Shown here piece by piece: positions 44,859-52,808 of a stretch of 64,000 bases of DNA. Positions within the stretch are counted from its first letter, which is position 1, and each line of letters opens with the position of its first letter. The notes under the pieces are model-generated. The model was given only the letters and a program-made list of their open reading frames with translations. It ran no database searches and had not been told where the DNA came from. The position numbers were made by a program, and so were the translations under genes. The stretch covers positions 1,488,001 through 1,552,000 of the forward strand of contig NZ_JAAIKC010000001.1 of NCBI RefSeq assembly GCF_010820665.1. The letters are read 5' to 3'. This DNA comes from Paenibacillus sp. SYP-B3998 (lineage in GTDB: Bacteria; Bacillota; Bacilli; Paenibacillales; NBRC-103111).

Positions 44859-45809
44859 ATGTTATATAGACGTTTAGGCAGCAGTGGATTAAAAGTAAGT
44901 GAATTAAGCTTGGGCAGTTGGCTTACCTATGGCGGTGCTATCGATTTCAAGCAATCGGAATTAATTATTGATAAAGCTTATGAGCTTGGCATCAACCTCT
45001 TTGATACAGCCAATGTGTATCACAAGGGGGAGGCGGAGCAAGTCGTTGGCAAAGCGCTAGCTAAATATCCTCGGACATCCTACGTTCTGGCAACGAAAGT
45101 ATGCGTGCCGATGGGAGATGGGCCTAACGATCGCGGATTGTCCCGAAAACATATTAGGGAGCAATGCGAAGCAAGCTTGAAAAGGCTTGGTGTCGATTAT
45201 ATCGACTTGTATCAGTGTCACCGTTACGATACGGAGACACCGCTTGAGGAGACGCTTCGTGCTTTAGATGATCTGATCACGCAAGGAAAAGTGTTATATA
45301 CTGGCGTCAGCATGTGGAAGGCCGAACAACTGATCGATGGCATTCATATTGCCAAATCGCTGAATCTAGATCGGATTATTTCCAATCAACCTCAATATCA
45401 TATGTTCAGACGCGGGATAGAAAAAGATATTGTGCCCTTGTGTAAAAGGGAAGGAATCGGTCAAATCGTCTACTCACCTCTGGCTCAAGGGATTTTGACT
45501 GGGAAGTATAAACCCGGCATGCCATTTCCTGATCAATCCAGGGCAGCAGATCCAGCGCAAAATGGGGCCATTGTAAATCTGATTACCGAGGAACAATTAA
45601 TCAAAGTGGAAAAGCTGGGGACGATTGCTGAGCGCAATGAACTCAGCTTAGCGCAGTTGGCCTTAGCATGGATTTTGCGATTGGATAATATATCTAGTTG
45701 TATTATTGGCGCTTCCCGACCCGAGCAGGTGGCTGAGAACGCCAAAGCTTCGGGTGTGAAGCTTTCTCCGCAGGATATTCAGGAAATAGAAGCTATTCTT
45801 TCTGCATAA
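44859..45809 (+). CDS. Aldo/keto reductase
   Basis: The 316-residue call begins at ATG 44859 with AGGAGG nine bases upstream. The family is complete: MLYRRLGSSGLKVSELSLGSW start, catalytic Asp-Tyr-Lys-His set in FDTANVYHKGEAEQVVG (Asp and Tyr), LATKVC (Lys) and YQCHRYD (His), then C-terminal NADPH-binding IIGASRPEQVAEN. It resembles YghZ/beta-subunit-like reductases. In this operon it may reduce a sugar or uronate-derived aldehyde, such as L-fucose or its breakdown products; that is inference. Confidence 0.9.
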   Translation: MLYRRLGSSGLKVSELSLGSWLTYGGAIDFKQSELIIDKAYELGINLFDTANVYHKGEAEQVVGKALAKYPRTSYVLATKVCVPMGDGPNDRGLSRKHIREQCEASLKRLGVDYIDLYQCHRYDTETPLEETLRALDDLITQGKVLYTGVSMWKAEQLIDGIHIAKSLNLDRIISNQPQYHMFRRGIEKDIVPLCKREGIGQIVYSPLAQGILTGKYKPGMPFPDQSRAADPAQNGAIVNLITEEQLIKVEKLGTIAERNELSLAQLALAWILRLDNISSCIIGASRPEQVAENAKASGVKLSPQDIQEIEAILSA

Positions 45810-45834
45810 GTGACTTTCAGAAGGGAAGGGTAAC

Positions 45835-47631
45835 ATGTCGATGAAAGAAGACCTCATGGATAATGCAGAGGCCCAGAGCAGTAAACCCTTCATGCTTCAT
45901 GATGAAGGCAAGGATGAGGAAAGAGAAAAGCGTATTGCCTGGTGGCGGGAAGCCAAAGTAGGGTTGTTTATACACTGGGGCTTATATTCGCTGCCTGGGG
46001 GCATTTGGCAGGGTGAGCGGGTTAACGCTACATATGCCGAGCATCTGCAATTACGAGCTCAAATTCCGATTAAGGAATATGAGCAAATTGCGGATCAATT
46101 CAATCCCGTTCATTTCAATGCAGAGCAGTGGACTCGTATAGCTAAAGAAGCTGGTTTAAAATATTTGATTTTTACAGCCAAGCATCACGATGGTTTTGCG
46201 ATGTATCATTCAGACGTAAGTGCCTATAACATTGTGGAGGCAACACCATTCAAGCGAGATCCTGTTGCAGAATTAGCAATCGCCTGCCGTCAGGAGGGCA
46301 TTACGCTGTGCTTGTATTATTCCCATGCGATGGATTGGCATCATCCCGATTCCCAAGGGAACACGTTGGATTATCCCGCTAATATTGGCGCGTACGATTC
46401 GCTGGAATCTTGGGTCAATGATGCTGATAAAAGTATCCGCTACAAGCGTTACTTGCAGGAGAAGGCTTATCCGCAAATTAGCGAGTTGCTCACGCTTTAT
46501 GGTCCTATTGGCATTCTATGGTTTGACTGTGGACATAAGGTTACGGATGAGCAGGGTCATCAATTCGTTGATTTGGTTCATGGGCTGCAATCGGGTTGCT
46601 TAGTCAATCGTCGAGTCCGAAGAGAAGGTTTCGGTGATTATGAGAATACGGGCGATAATCAGCTTCATATTCGAAATCCAAGACGGGATTGGGAGTCAAT
46701 CGCGACTTTAAATCACTCCTGGGGCTATAACCAAACAGATCATAGCTGGAGAAGTCCGAAAGATATTCTGCATGACATGATCAACGTTGTCAGTATGGGC
46801 GGTAATTATGTGATTAACGTGGGACCTACTGGAGATGGAGAATTTGATCTTAAATCAATCGAACTGCTTCATGAAATGGGTAACTGGCTGAAATTAAATG
46901 GTGAAAGCATATACGGCACACAAGGAAGCCCGATTGGCAAACTGCCATGGGGGCGCTGTACGCTGAAGGAGCATAAGCTCTTTTTACATGTCTGGGAATG
47001 GCCTGCTCAGGGCAAGCTGATCGTGCCAGGCATTCGTAATCGGATTCAAAGCGCTATTCTACTCGTTGATTCGGAAAAAGTCTCTTTAAGCATAGAGTGG
47101 TTGAACAATACTTCAGGGGATATGATTATTCAGTTACCCCAAGAACCACTTGATTCCATTTGCACGGTAATTGCACTCGAATTCGAGGGTGATATTGACG
47201 CGAATCCAATGCGAGTACTATTTTCAGATCAGGTGTGTAATGTATTCGGTGTTTTTGATGGGGAGCTACATGGCGACACGTTAAGATATGATACAGGAAA
47301 ATTAGGCAGAGATAATGTGAGAGATTGGCAGGCGGGTGGAGACTATATCCAATGGCAGTTCCGTGTGATAAGCCCCGGTCTCTTTAAAGTCTATGCCGCA
47401 TATGGTGCTAACGAGCAATCCGTTGGAGGTTCCTTTGTGCTCACATCAGGCCAAGACAAACTCGTAGCCCATGTGAATTTTACGGGGGGAGCGTATCAGT
47501 TTCAAAGCTTTGAGCTTGGCGACATGGAGTTTGCCGAAGCAGGTGACTATACATTGACTGTTAAACCCGATACCATTCGCGGTAAAGTGCTGATGAACCT
47601 GAAGGAAATTACACTCGAGAGTCTTGGATGA
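45835..47631 (+). CDS. GH29 alpha-L-fucosidase with C-terminal beta domain, cytoplasmic
   Basis: The 598-residue protein has GGGAAGGG ahead of the ATG and no signal peptide. The barrel begins WWREAKVGLFIHWGLYSLPGG and continues with YLIFTAKHHDGFAMYHS and a nucleophile region GILWFDCGHKV near residue 228 (Asp). A further HSWGYN, INVGPTGDGEF is characteristic. The last ~180 residues form beta-rich domains, the final one (GDYIQWQFRVISPGLFKVYAAYG...) resembling a small carbohydrate-binding module. GH29 enzymes release alpha-1,2/3/4-linked L-fucose by a retaining mechanism. Together with GH95 it strongly indicates a fucosylated substrate. Confidence 0.91.
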   Translation: MSMKEDLMDNAEAQSSKPFMLHDEGKDEEREKRIAWWREAKVGLFIHWGLYSLPGGIWQGERVNATYAEHLQLRAQIPIKEYEQIADQFNPVHFNAEQWTRIAKEAGLKYLIFTAKHHDGFAMYHSDVSAYNIVEATPFKRDPVAELAIACRQEGITLCLYYSHAMDWHHPDSQGNTLDYPANIGAYDSLESWVNDADKSIRYKRYLQEKAYPQISELLTLYGPIGILWFDCGHKVTDEQGHQFVDLVHGLQSGCLVNRRVRREGFGDYENTGDNQLHIRNPRRDWESIATLNHSWGYNQTDHSWRSPKDILHDMINVVSMGGNYVINVGPTGDGEFDLKSIELLHEMGNWLKLNGESIYGTQGSPIGKLPWGRCTLKEHKLFLHVWEWPAQGKLIVPGIRNRIQSAILLVDSEKVSLSIEWLNNTSGDMIIQLPQEPLDSICTVIALEFEGDIDANPMRVLFSDQVCNVFGVFDGELHGDTLRYDTGKLGRDNVRDWQAGGDYIQWQFRVISPGLFKVYAAYGANEQSVGGSFVLTSGQDKLVAHVNFTGGAYQFQSFELGDMEFAEAGDYTLTVKPDTIRGKVLMNLKEITLESLG

Positions 47632-47666
47632 GTTAATTGCCTAATCCTATTGAGGAGGTGTACGTT

Positions 47667-48677
47667 TTGTTCCGAAAATTAATGCCTGCTCCTGTAAATG
47701 GAGGATTCCGTATGGATGATTACTGGGTTTGGTGCGGTTCCGCAGTCAAAGGTGAAGATGGAAAGTTCCATTTGTTTGCATCACGATGGCCGAAGTGGCT
47801 CCCTATGCATCCAGGTTGGCTCGTCCAGTCTGAGATTGTTAGAGCGGTATCCGAGTCGCCGGAGGGTCCATACGTATTTCAGGAAGTTGTTCTTCCTGCA
47901 AGAGGTGCGGAGTATTGGGATGGTCGGAGCACACATAACCCGCAAATCGTGAAGCATCAAGATCGTTATTTATTGTTTTATATGGGCTCTACGCACCCAC
48001 TGTCTGAACCCATTCCAGGCGATGGTTATGGGCTTAATGATCCTCGCTGTATAGTTGCCCGTGCAAATAAACGCATTGGGCTTGCTGTGTCGCATAGCGT
48101 ATTCGGTCCATGGGAAAGAAGGAATGAGCCTATTCTATCGACAAGACCCGGGAAATTCGATAGCTTCTTAACATCGAATCCAGCACCGTGTATGAATGAC
48201 GACGGATCTGTGCTGCTCCTGTATAAAGCAAGGAAATATGAAGATAACGTACACGGAAAAATGACATTTGGTGTGGCGCACGCTTCACACTATGACGGAC
48301 CTTATCAGGTGCTTAGCGATCAGCCATTATTTCCACCAGATGTTCATATGGAAGATCCTTTTATTTGGCGTACAGCGGATGGTTACGAGCTGATCGCTAA
48401 AGATATGGAAGGGAATTTGTGCGGAGAAAAGTACGGAGGGATTTGCGCGTATTCTCAAGATGGCTTGTCGTGGAAGCTATTTGAGGATTCGTTTGCGTAT
48501 TCACGTACCATCCAGTGGGATGATGGAGTAACGCGTCAAATGGGCAATTTGGAGCGACCTTTTATCTTGTTTCAGGATGGTCAACCCACCCATCTTTTTG
48601 CAGCTACATCGGATGGGACGAAGGGATTTCATGATGCTTCCCAGACGTGGAACATGGTCATTCCAATAGCCCCATAA
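47667..48677 (+). CDS. Five-bladed beta-propeller glycoside hydrolase (GH43/GH117-like)
   Basis: The 336-residue call begins at TTG 47667, six bases after GGAGGTG; TTG 47637 is an in-frame alternative without a ribosome site. Repeated blade motifs are visible: DDYWVWCGSAVKGEDGKFHLFAS, THNPQIVKHQDRYLLFYMG, SNPAPCMNDDGSVLLLYKA and MEDPFIWRTADGYELIAKD, each with a Asp/Pro followed by Trp or aromatic. The architecture is that of GH43/GH117-type propellers, whose catalytic residues are two Asp and a Glu/His. The family number and sugar are uncertain. There is no signal peptide. Confidence 0.75.
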   Translation: MFRKLMPAPVNGGFRMDDYWVWCGSAVKGEDGKFHLFASRWPKWLPMHPGWLVQSEIVRAVSESPEGPYVFQEVVLPARGAEYWDGRSTHNPQIVKHQDRYLLFYMGSTHPLSEPIPGDGYGLNDPRCIVARANKRIGLAVSHSVFGPWERRNEPILSTRPGKFDSFLTSNPAPCMNDDGSVLLLYKARKYEDNVHGKMTFGVAHASHYDGPYQVLSDQPLFPPDVHMEDPFIWRTADGYELIAKDMEGNLCGEKYGGICAYSQDGLSWKLFEDSFAYSRTIQWDDGVTRQMGNLERPFILFQDGQPTHLFAATSDGTKGFHDASQTWNMVIPIAP

Positions 48678-48741
48678 TAAATAGGTGTTTTCTGGAATGA
48701 AAGCTTTACTAATCACTAATTTCATTTCTATTGGAGGCGTT

Positions 48742-51408
48742 ATGTCGAATACCGAAGTAAATCTAGCTTTTTCCAAAAAAGTAATTGGCAGTTCAGAAAC
48801 GATGAATGCCACGGTAAACCATGCCGTGGATGGAGATGTGAACACTTTCTGGCAGCCTCTGGGCATGGACAGGAAAGAGGATAATCAAGTTTGGATGACG
48901 ATCGACTTGGGTGATATTGTTTCCTTCAATAAGGTTGTTTTGCACCTAGCATCGGGCTTCATAAGTGAATATCACCTTCTCTATGCTCAAGATGAAGAAA
49001 AATGGATGAATGCTTATGACTGGGATTCGTCCAAAGGCTGTATGAGTACCATAGAAACTGCGTTATTTCCTAGAGTTTCAGGGAGATATTTGAAGCTCGA
49101 AGTCGTGCTGTTCGATCCCGATCGGGATTTCCAGTTGAAAGAAGTCGAAGTTTATGACATCCTGTCAATTGCTTCAGGTCCCTTATTAGATCGCATTTAT
49201 TTTTCTGACCCATCTCTGGGTATTTTTTCACAGGATGACACCATCCCTTTACAGGTAGGAAGTACCGCCCGTTTGATATTAGAAGGCTTCCTGTCGGATA
49301 AATCGGAAGCGGACTTGACCGCTGCTGACATCTCATTCTCGAGTACGAACCCAAGTGTAGTCGAAATTGATGAAAACGGTGTTCTACTTGCAAAATATCC
49401 GGGTGTTGCACAAATCAAAGGCGTTGCGAATCTGGAAAGTGTGTCCCAAGCAGCCAGCATCTTTGTTGATGTTTATGAACCATCGGAGTGGACAGCGGAC
49501 ACATGGTTGGAGCACGAATCCATCGTTATGCAAATCGGTCAACCGTCATTGCTGACTCTAGGGAGTCCTTATCCTGTTTTGCATATCGTTCCTAATGAAA
49601 CAACGATGGCCAAGGTTTCTTTGATCAACGGAAAGACAGGGGAATGTTTTGCCGTGCTTCCGGAACGAGAAATCGCCGCAAAAGAGGAAAGCGTCTTTGT
49701 TTTTCCAGGTCATGCTGTCAAGCTTGCGTTTTACGAAATATGTATAGCTTTAGTATCTAAGGATACATCCATTTTTTATGATGCTTTTTTCTTTACCGTT
49801 GTTGATCCGAAGACTTCGAGAGAAGGTCAAAGCACGATCGTTTTCTTGGGGGAGACAGGAAAGCTGGAATACGTGCCTGATTATAAAGGTAACCGCGTTT
49901 TAGATTTCTCCAATAGCGGGTATGGCGGTGGCGGCGTGAAACTGCCGGATATCGAGCCCGTTGTTGTTATTAAACCGTTGGCAGGCGATAATACGCAGCT
50001 AATTCAAGAAGGTATTGACCGTATATCGGCAATGCCTCGATCGGCTGAAGGTTTTCGTGGTGCTGTGATATTGAAGAAAGGCATCTATGAAATAAGCGGA
50101 AAGCTGCGTATCAGCGCGAGCGGTGTTGTAATTCGAGGGGATGGTGCTCATGTTGGGGGTACATTGCTGTATGCAACAGGGAAAATCCAACGGAATTTGA
50201 TTGAAATTTCCGGTGTGGCAGGTCCACAGTTACTGGTAGATACGAAAACGCCCATTACCGATTTATATGTTCCTTCGGGAGCCCGCTCTTTTCATGTCAA
50301 GGATGCTTCGAACTTTCAGATAGGTGATATGATTAAAGTTATGCGTTATAGCAATGAACGTTGGATTCATGCGATCGGCATGGATACCATACGGATGCGA
50401 CCCGTAACGGGAGGGACAGTCCCGTGGCCGCCTTTTCAATTGGAATTCGACCGAGTAATCACACAGATAGATGGAAATCACTTGACGATTGACGCACCTA
50501 TAGCAAGTGCGATTGAAAGCCGCTGGGGTGGAGGAGCAATCGTTAAATATGAGGATTCTGAACGTATCGAACAAATCGGCATCGAAAATTTACGGGTTGA
50601 TGTGGCATTTGACGCTACACTTACAGATACGCGAATCGATGGCAACGAGGGAAGCTTTTCTTATTATGCGGATGAAAATCATGCAATTAACTTTATTTAT
50701 GCGGATAATGTCAAGCATGCATGGATACGGAATATTATCGGTTTTCATTTGCAGCATGCGTTAGTTCAGGTAGGACGCAATGCGAAGTGGATGACCATTC
50801 AGGATTGCGTAGCTTATGAATTTATCAGCGTTATTACAGGAGGACGACGCTACCCGTATCATCTGATGGGTGAATTAACGCTTGTACAGCGAGCATATGC
50901 AGAAAAAGCAAGGCACGCATTTGCAGTAGATGCCCGGGTTGCTGGCCCCAATGTATTCCTAGATTGTGAATCAAATATTGATTATAACACTAGCGAACCG
51001 CATCATCGTTGGTCGGTTGGTTGTTTGTATGACAATGTTACAGGACGGATCCACATCCAGGATCGTGGTTGGCTCGGTAGCGGCCATGGATGGTCAGGTG
51101 CTAACTATGTTGCTTGGAATACGAAAAATGAGCTTGTCTCCCAACAGCCGCCAACGGCCCAAAACTATGCAATTGGCCATGTAGGAACGAAGGGCACATC
51201 ATTTCTTCCCAACGCTTATGATCCAAGGCCTCGAGAAGATGGGTATTGGGAAAGCTTTGGAGCACACGTGCATCCCCGAAGTTTGTATATCCAGCAACTG
51301 GAGGATCGTCTTGGCCCTGAAGGGGTAAGTAACCTTCAAGGCATTCCCATTATCAACAGGAAAGAGCCTGGAGAATCTGAATTATACTTCGAATTAAGGA
51401 GTGAATAG
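48742..51408 (+). CDS. Cytoplasmic CBM32 + Ig-like + right-handed beta-helix protein
   Basis: The 888-residue call uses ATG 48742 with GGAGG upstream; the frame reaches to 48685. The start MSNTEVNLAFSKKVIGSSET is not a signal peptide. Residues ~5-135 form an F5/8C-type domain (VNHAVDGDVNTFWQP, VWMTIDLGDIVSFNKVVLHL). Residues ~150-245 look like a bacterial Ig-like (Big_2) domain (SSTNPSVVEIDENGVLLAKYPGVAQIKG). Residues ~375-850 form a right-handed beta-helix (GAVILKKGIYEISGKLRISASGVVIRGDG). Beta-helices with this start occur in pectate-lyase-like enzymes and sugar epimerases. A cytoplasmic protein with a CBM is odd; either it is not exported or export uses a non-classical route. It lies inside an operon of cytoplasmic enzymes. 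Confidence 0.78.
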   Translation: MSNTEVNLAFSKKVIGSSETMNATVNHAVDGDVNTFWQPLGMDRKEDNQVWMTIDLGDIVSFNKVVLHLASGFISEYHLLYAQDEEKWMNAYDWDSSKGCMSTIETALFPRVSGRYLKLEVVLFDPDRDFQLKEVEVYDILSIASGPLLDRIYFSDPSLGIFSQDDTIPLQVGSTARLILEGFLSDKSEADLTAADISFSSTNPSVVEIDENGVLLAKYPGVAQIKGVANLESVSQAASIFVDVYEPSEWTADTWLEHESIVMQIGQPSLLTLGSPYPVLHIVPNETTMAKVSLINGKTGECFAVLPEREIAAKEESVFVFPGHAVKLAFYEICIALVSKDTSIFYDAFFFTVVDPKTSREGQSTIVFLGETGKLEYVPDYKGNRVLDFSNSGYGGGGVKLPDIEPVVVIKPLAGDNTQLIQEGIDRISAMPRSAEGFRGAVILKKGIYEISGKLRISASGVVIRGDGAHVGGTLLYATGKIQRNLIEISGVAGPQLLVDTKTPITDLYVPSGARSFHVKDASNFQIGDMIKVMRYSNERWIHAIGMDTIRMRPVTGGTVPWPPFQLEFDRVITQIDGNHLTIDAPIASAIESRWGGGAIVKYEDSERIEQIGIENLRVDVAFDATLTDTRIDGNEGSFSYYADENHAINFIYADNVKHAWIRNIIGFHLQHALVQVGRNAKWMTIQDCVAYEFISVITGGRRYPYHLMGELTLVQRAYAEKARHAFAVDARVAGPNVFLDCESNIDYNTSEPHHRWSVGCLYDNVTGRIHIQDRGWLGSGHGWSGANYVAWNTKNELVSQQPPTAQNYAIGHVGTKGTSFLPNAYDPRPREDGYWESFGAHVHPRSLYIQQLEDRLGPEGVSNLQGIPIINRKEPGESELYFELRSE

Positions 51409-51409
51409 C

Positions 51410-52513
51410 ATGAAAAAATCAGTGGCTTTTGAACATTATGCCGACATTATTACCAAGCTCATTTATCAGATGAAGCATTTAAAGCCAACCTTCCAGGAGA
51501 GTGTGGCGATAGGTATTGTCTCCATGGATAATTGGGAATGGCCGCAGGGAGTAGGGCTTTTTGCACTCTATTCTTATTATAGAGATACCGGTAATTTAGC
51601 GATAAGAGACGATTTGATCCAGTGGTTTGATAAACGTATTGCCGAAGGCTTACCTGAGAAAAATGTAAATACCATGTGTCCTATGTTGACACTAAGCTAT
51701 TTGGCCGAAGAAACGGGAAGTGCCCACTACATGGACCTCTGTAAAGAGTGGGTTACTTATGTGATGGAAGAAATGCCCAGGACAGATGAAGGCGGGCTTC
51801 AACACATCGTTACCAGAAATCGTAATGAAGGTCAGATTTGGGATGATACGCTATATATGACCGTCTTATTTGTAGCTAGAATGGGAGTACTGTTACAAGA
51901 TGACACCTATTTCCAAGAAAGCATACGGCAATTCTTCGTGCACCTCAAATATTTAACGGATGTGAAGACAGGATTGTTCTATCATGGCTGGACGTTCATC
52001 GGGTGCCATCATTATGCCGAAGCCTTATGGGCCCGAGGGAATTCCTGGTATACCGCTGGACTTGTAGACTATTTGGACATTGCCCCGCTACCAACGGGTG
52101 TAAGCCAGTTTTTACTTACTTCTTTGGAGCGGCAGGTTCGCGCATTATCAAGGCTCCAGCATGAAAGCGGGCTTTGGCATACATTATTAGATAAACCGGA
52201 TTCCTATTTGGAAACCTCCGCGTCAGCTGCCTTTGCTTACGGCATTTTGAAAGCGGTACGTAAAGGCTTTTTGGCTGAAGCTTATCGAGCTGTAGGATTA
52301 AAAGCACTAGAAGGCGTATTGCATAAAATTGATGAAGCCGGTATCGTTCACGGTGTTTCCTATGGCACTGGATTGAAGGGTGATCTCGATTATTATCGTA
52401 ATATTAAACAATGTCCGATGCCTTATGGTCAGTCGATGGCGCTTCTGCTTATGGTCGAGGCAAGTAAATTAGAAGATGATCGTGTCACCAAATCCAAGAT
52501 GACCTTAAGTTAG
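51410..52513 (+). CDS. GH105/GH88-type unsaturated glucuronyl/galacturonyl hydrolase
   Basis: The 367-residue call starts at ATG 51410 with AAGGAGTG upstream; GTG 51401 is in-frame. The alpha/alpha barrel is recognised by MDNWEWPQGVGLFALYSYY near residue 40, DDTLYMTVLFVARMG with the catalytic Asp near 146, GHHYAEALWARGNSWYTAGL near 205 and a C-terminal YGQSMALLLMVE. Such enzymes (YteR-like) remove 4,5-unsaturated uronic acid left by polysaccharide lyases. Its presence implies that a lyase works upstream, perhaps the secreted protein at 40226. It is the last gene of the operon. Confidence 0.9.
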   Translation: MKKSVAFEHYADIITKLIYQMKHLKPTFQESVAIGIVSMDNWEWPQGVGLFALYSYYRDTGNLAIRDDLIQWFDKRIAEGLPEKNVNTMCPMLTLSYLAEETGSAHYMDLCKEWVTYVMEEMPRTDEGGLQHIVTRNRNEGQIWDDTLYMTVLFVARMGVLLQDDTYFQESIRQFFVHLKYLTDVKTGLFYHGWTFIGCHHYAEALWARGNSWYTAGLVDYLDIAPLPTGVSQFLLTSLERQVRALSRLQHESGLWHTLLDKPDSYLETSASAAFAYGILKAVRKGFLAEAYRAVGLKALEGVLHKIDEAGIVHGVSYGTGLKGDLDYYRNIKQCPMPYGQSMALLLMVEASKLEDDRVTKSKMTLS

Positions 52514-52599
52514 TTCACTATCAACATAAATAACTAGTATGTCATCTTCCCTCCCATAAATTATGATTTTGAAAAGAGAAAGGAAGGAGGTGCCCCTTT

Positions 52600-52701
52600 T
52601 TGGAAAGCGCTTGCAATATCTTGCGAGTTAGATTTGTTGTCACCGTTGATACAAGTGTACTTGCTTGTGTTCAAGTACTTTTCTCTGTTAACGAACGGTG
52701 A
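52600..52701 (+). CDS. Possible 33-residue peptide with perfect ribosome site
   Basis: AAGGAGGTG (52584-52592) is followed after seven bases by TTG and a 33-codon frame with two Cys. The start overlaps a cre-like box. The position in the leader of the S-layer-like gene suggests a leader peptide, but coding is not demonstrated. Other sequence in 52514-52808 shows no gene. Confidence 0.28.
   Translation: MESACNILRVRFVVTVDTSVLACVQVLFSVNER
52602..52615 (+). promoter_or_regulatory. cre-like box in the leader of the SLH surface protein
   Basis: GGAAAGCGCTTGCA matches the CcpA consensus except for the first base and lies about 195 bases before the gene at 52809. Confidence 0.4.
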
Positions 52702-52808
52702 TCGCAATCAAGTTTTTTAATCCTCCCATCAACAGAGATATGGGGAGCGGATTGATTTGAAGCGGGTTCACCGGATTTTCGAATCATACGCATATTGAGG
52801 GAGGAAAC

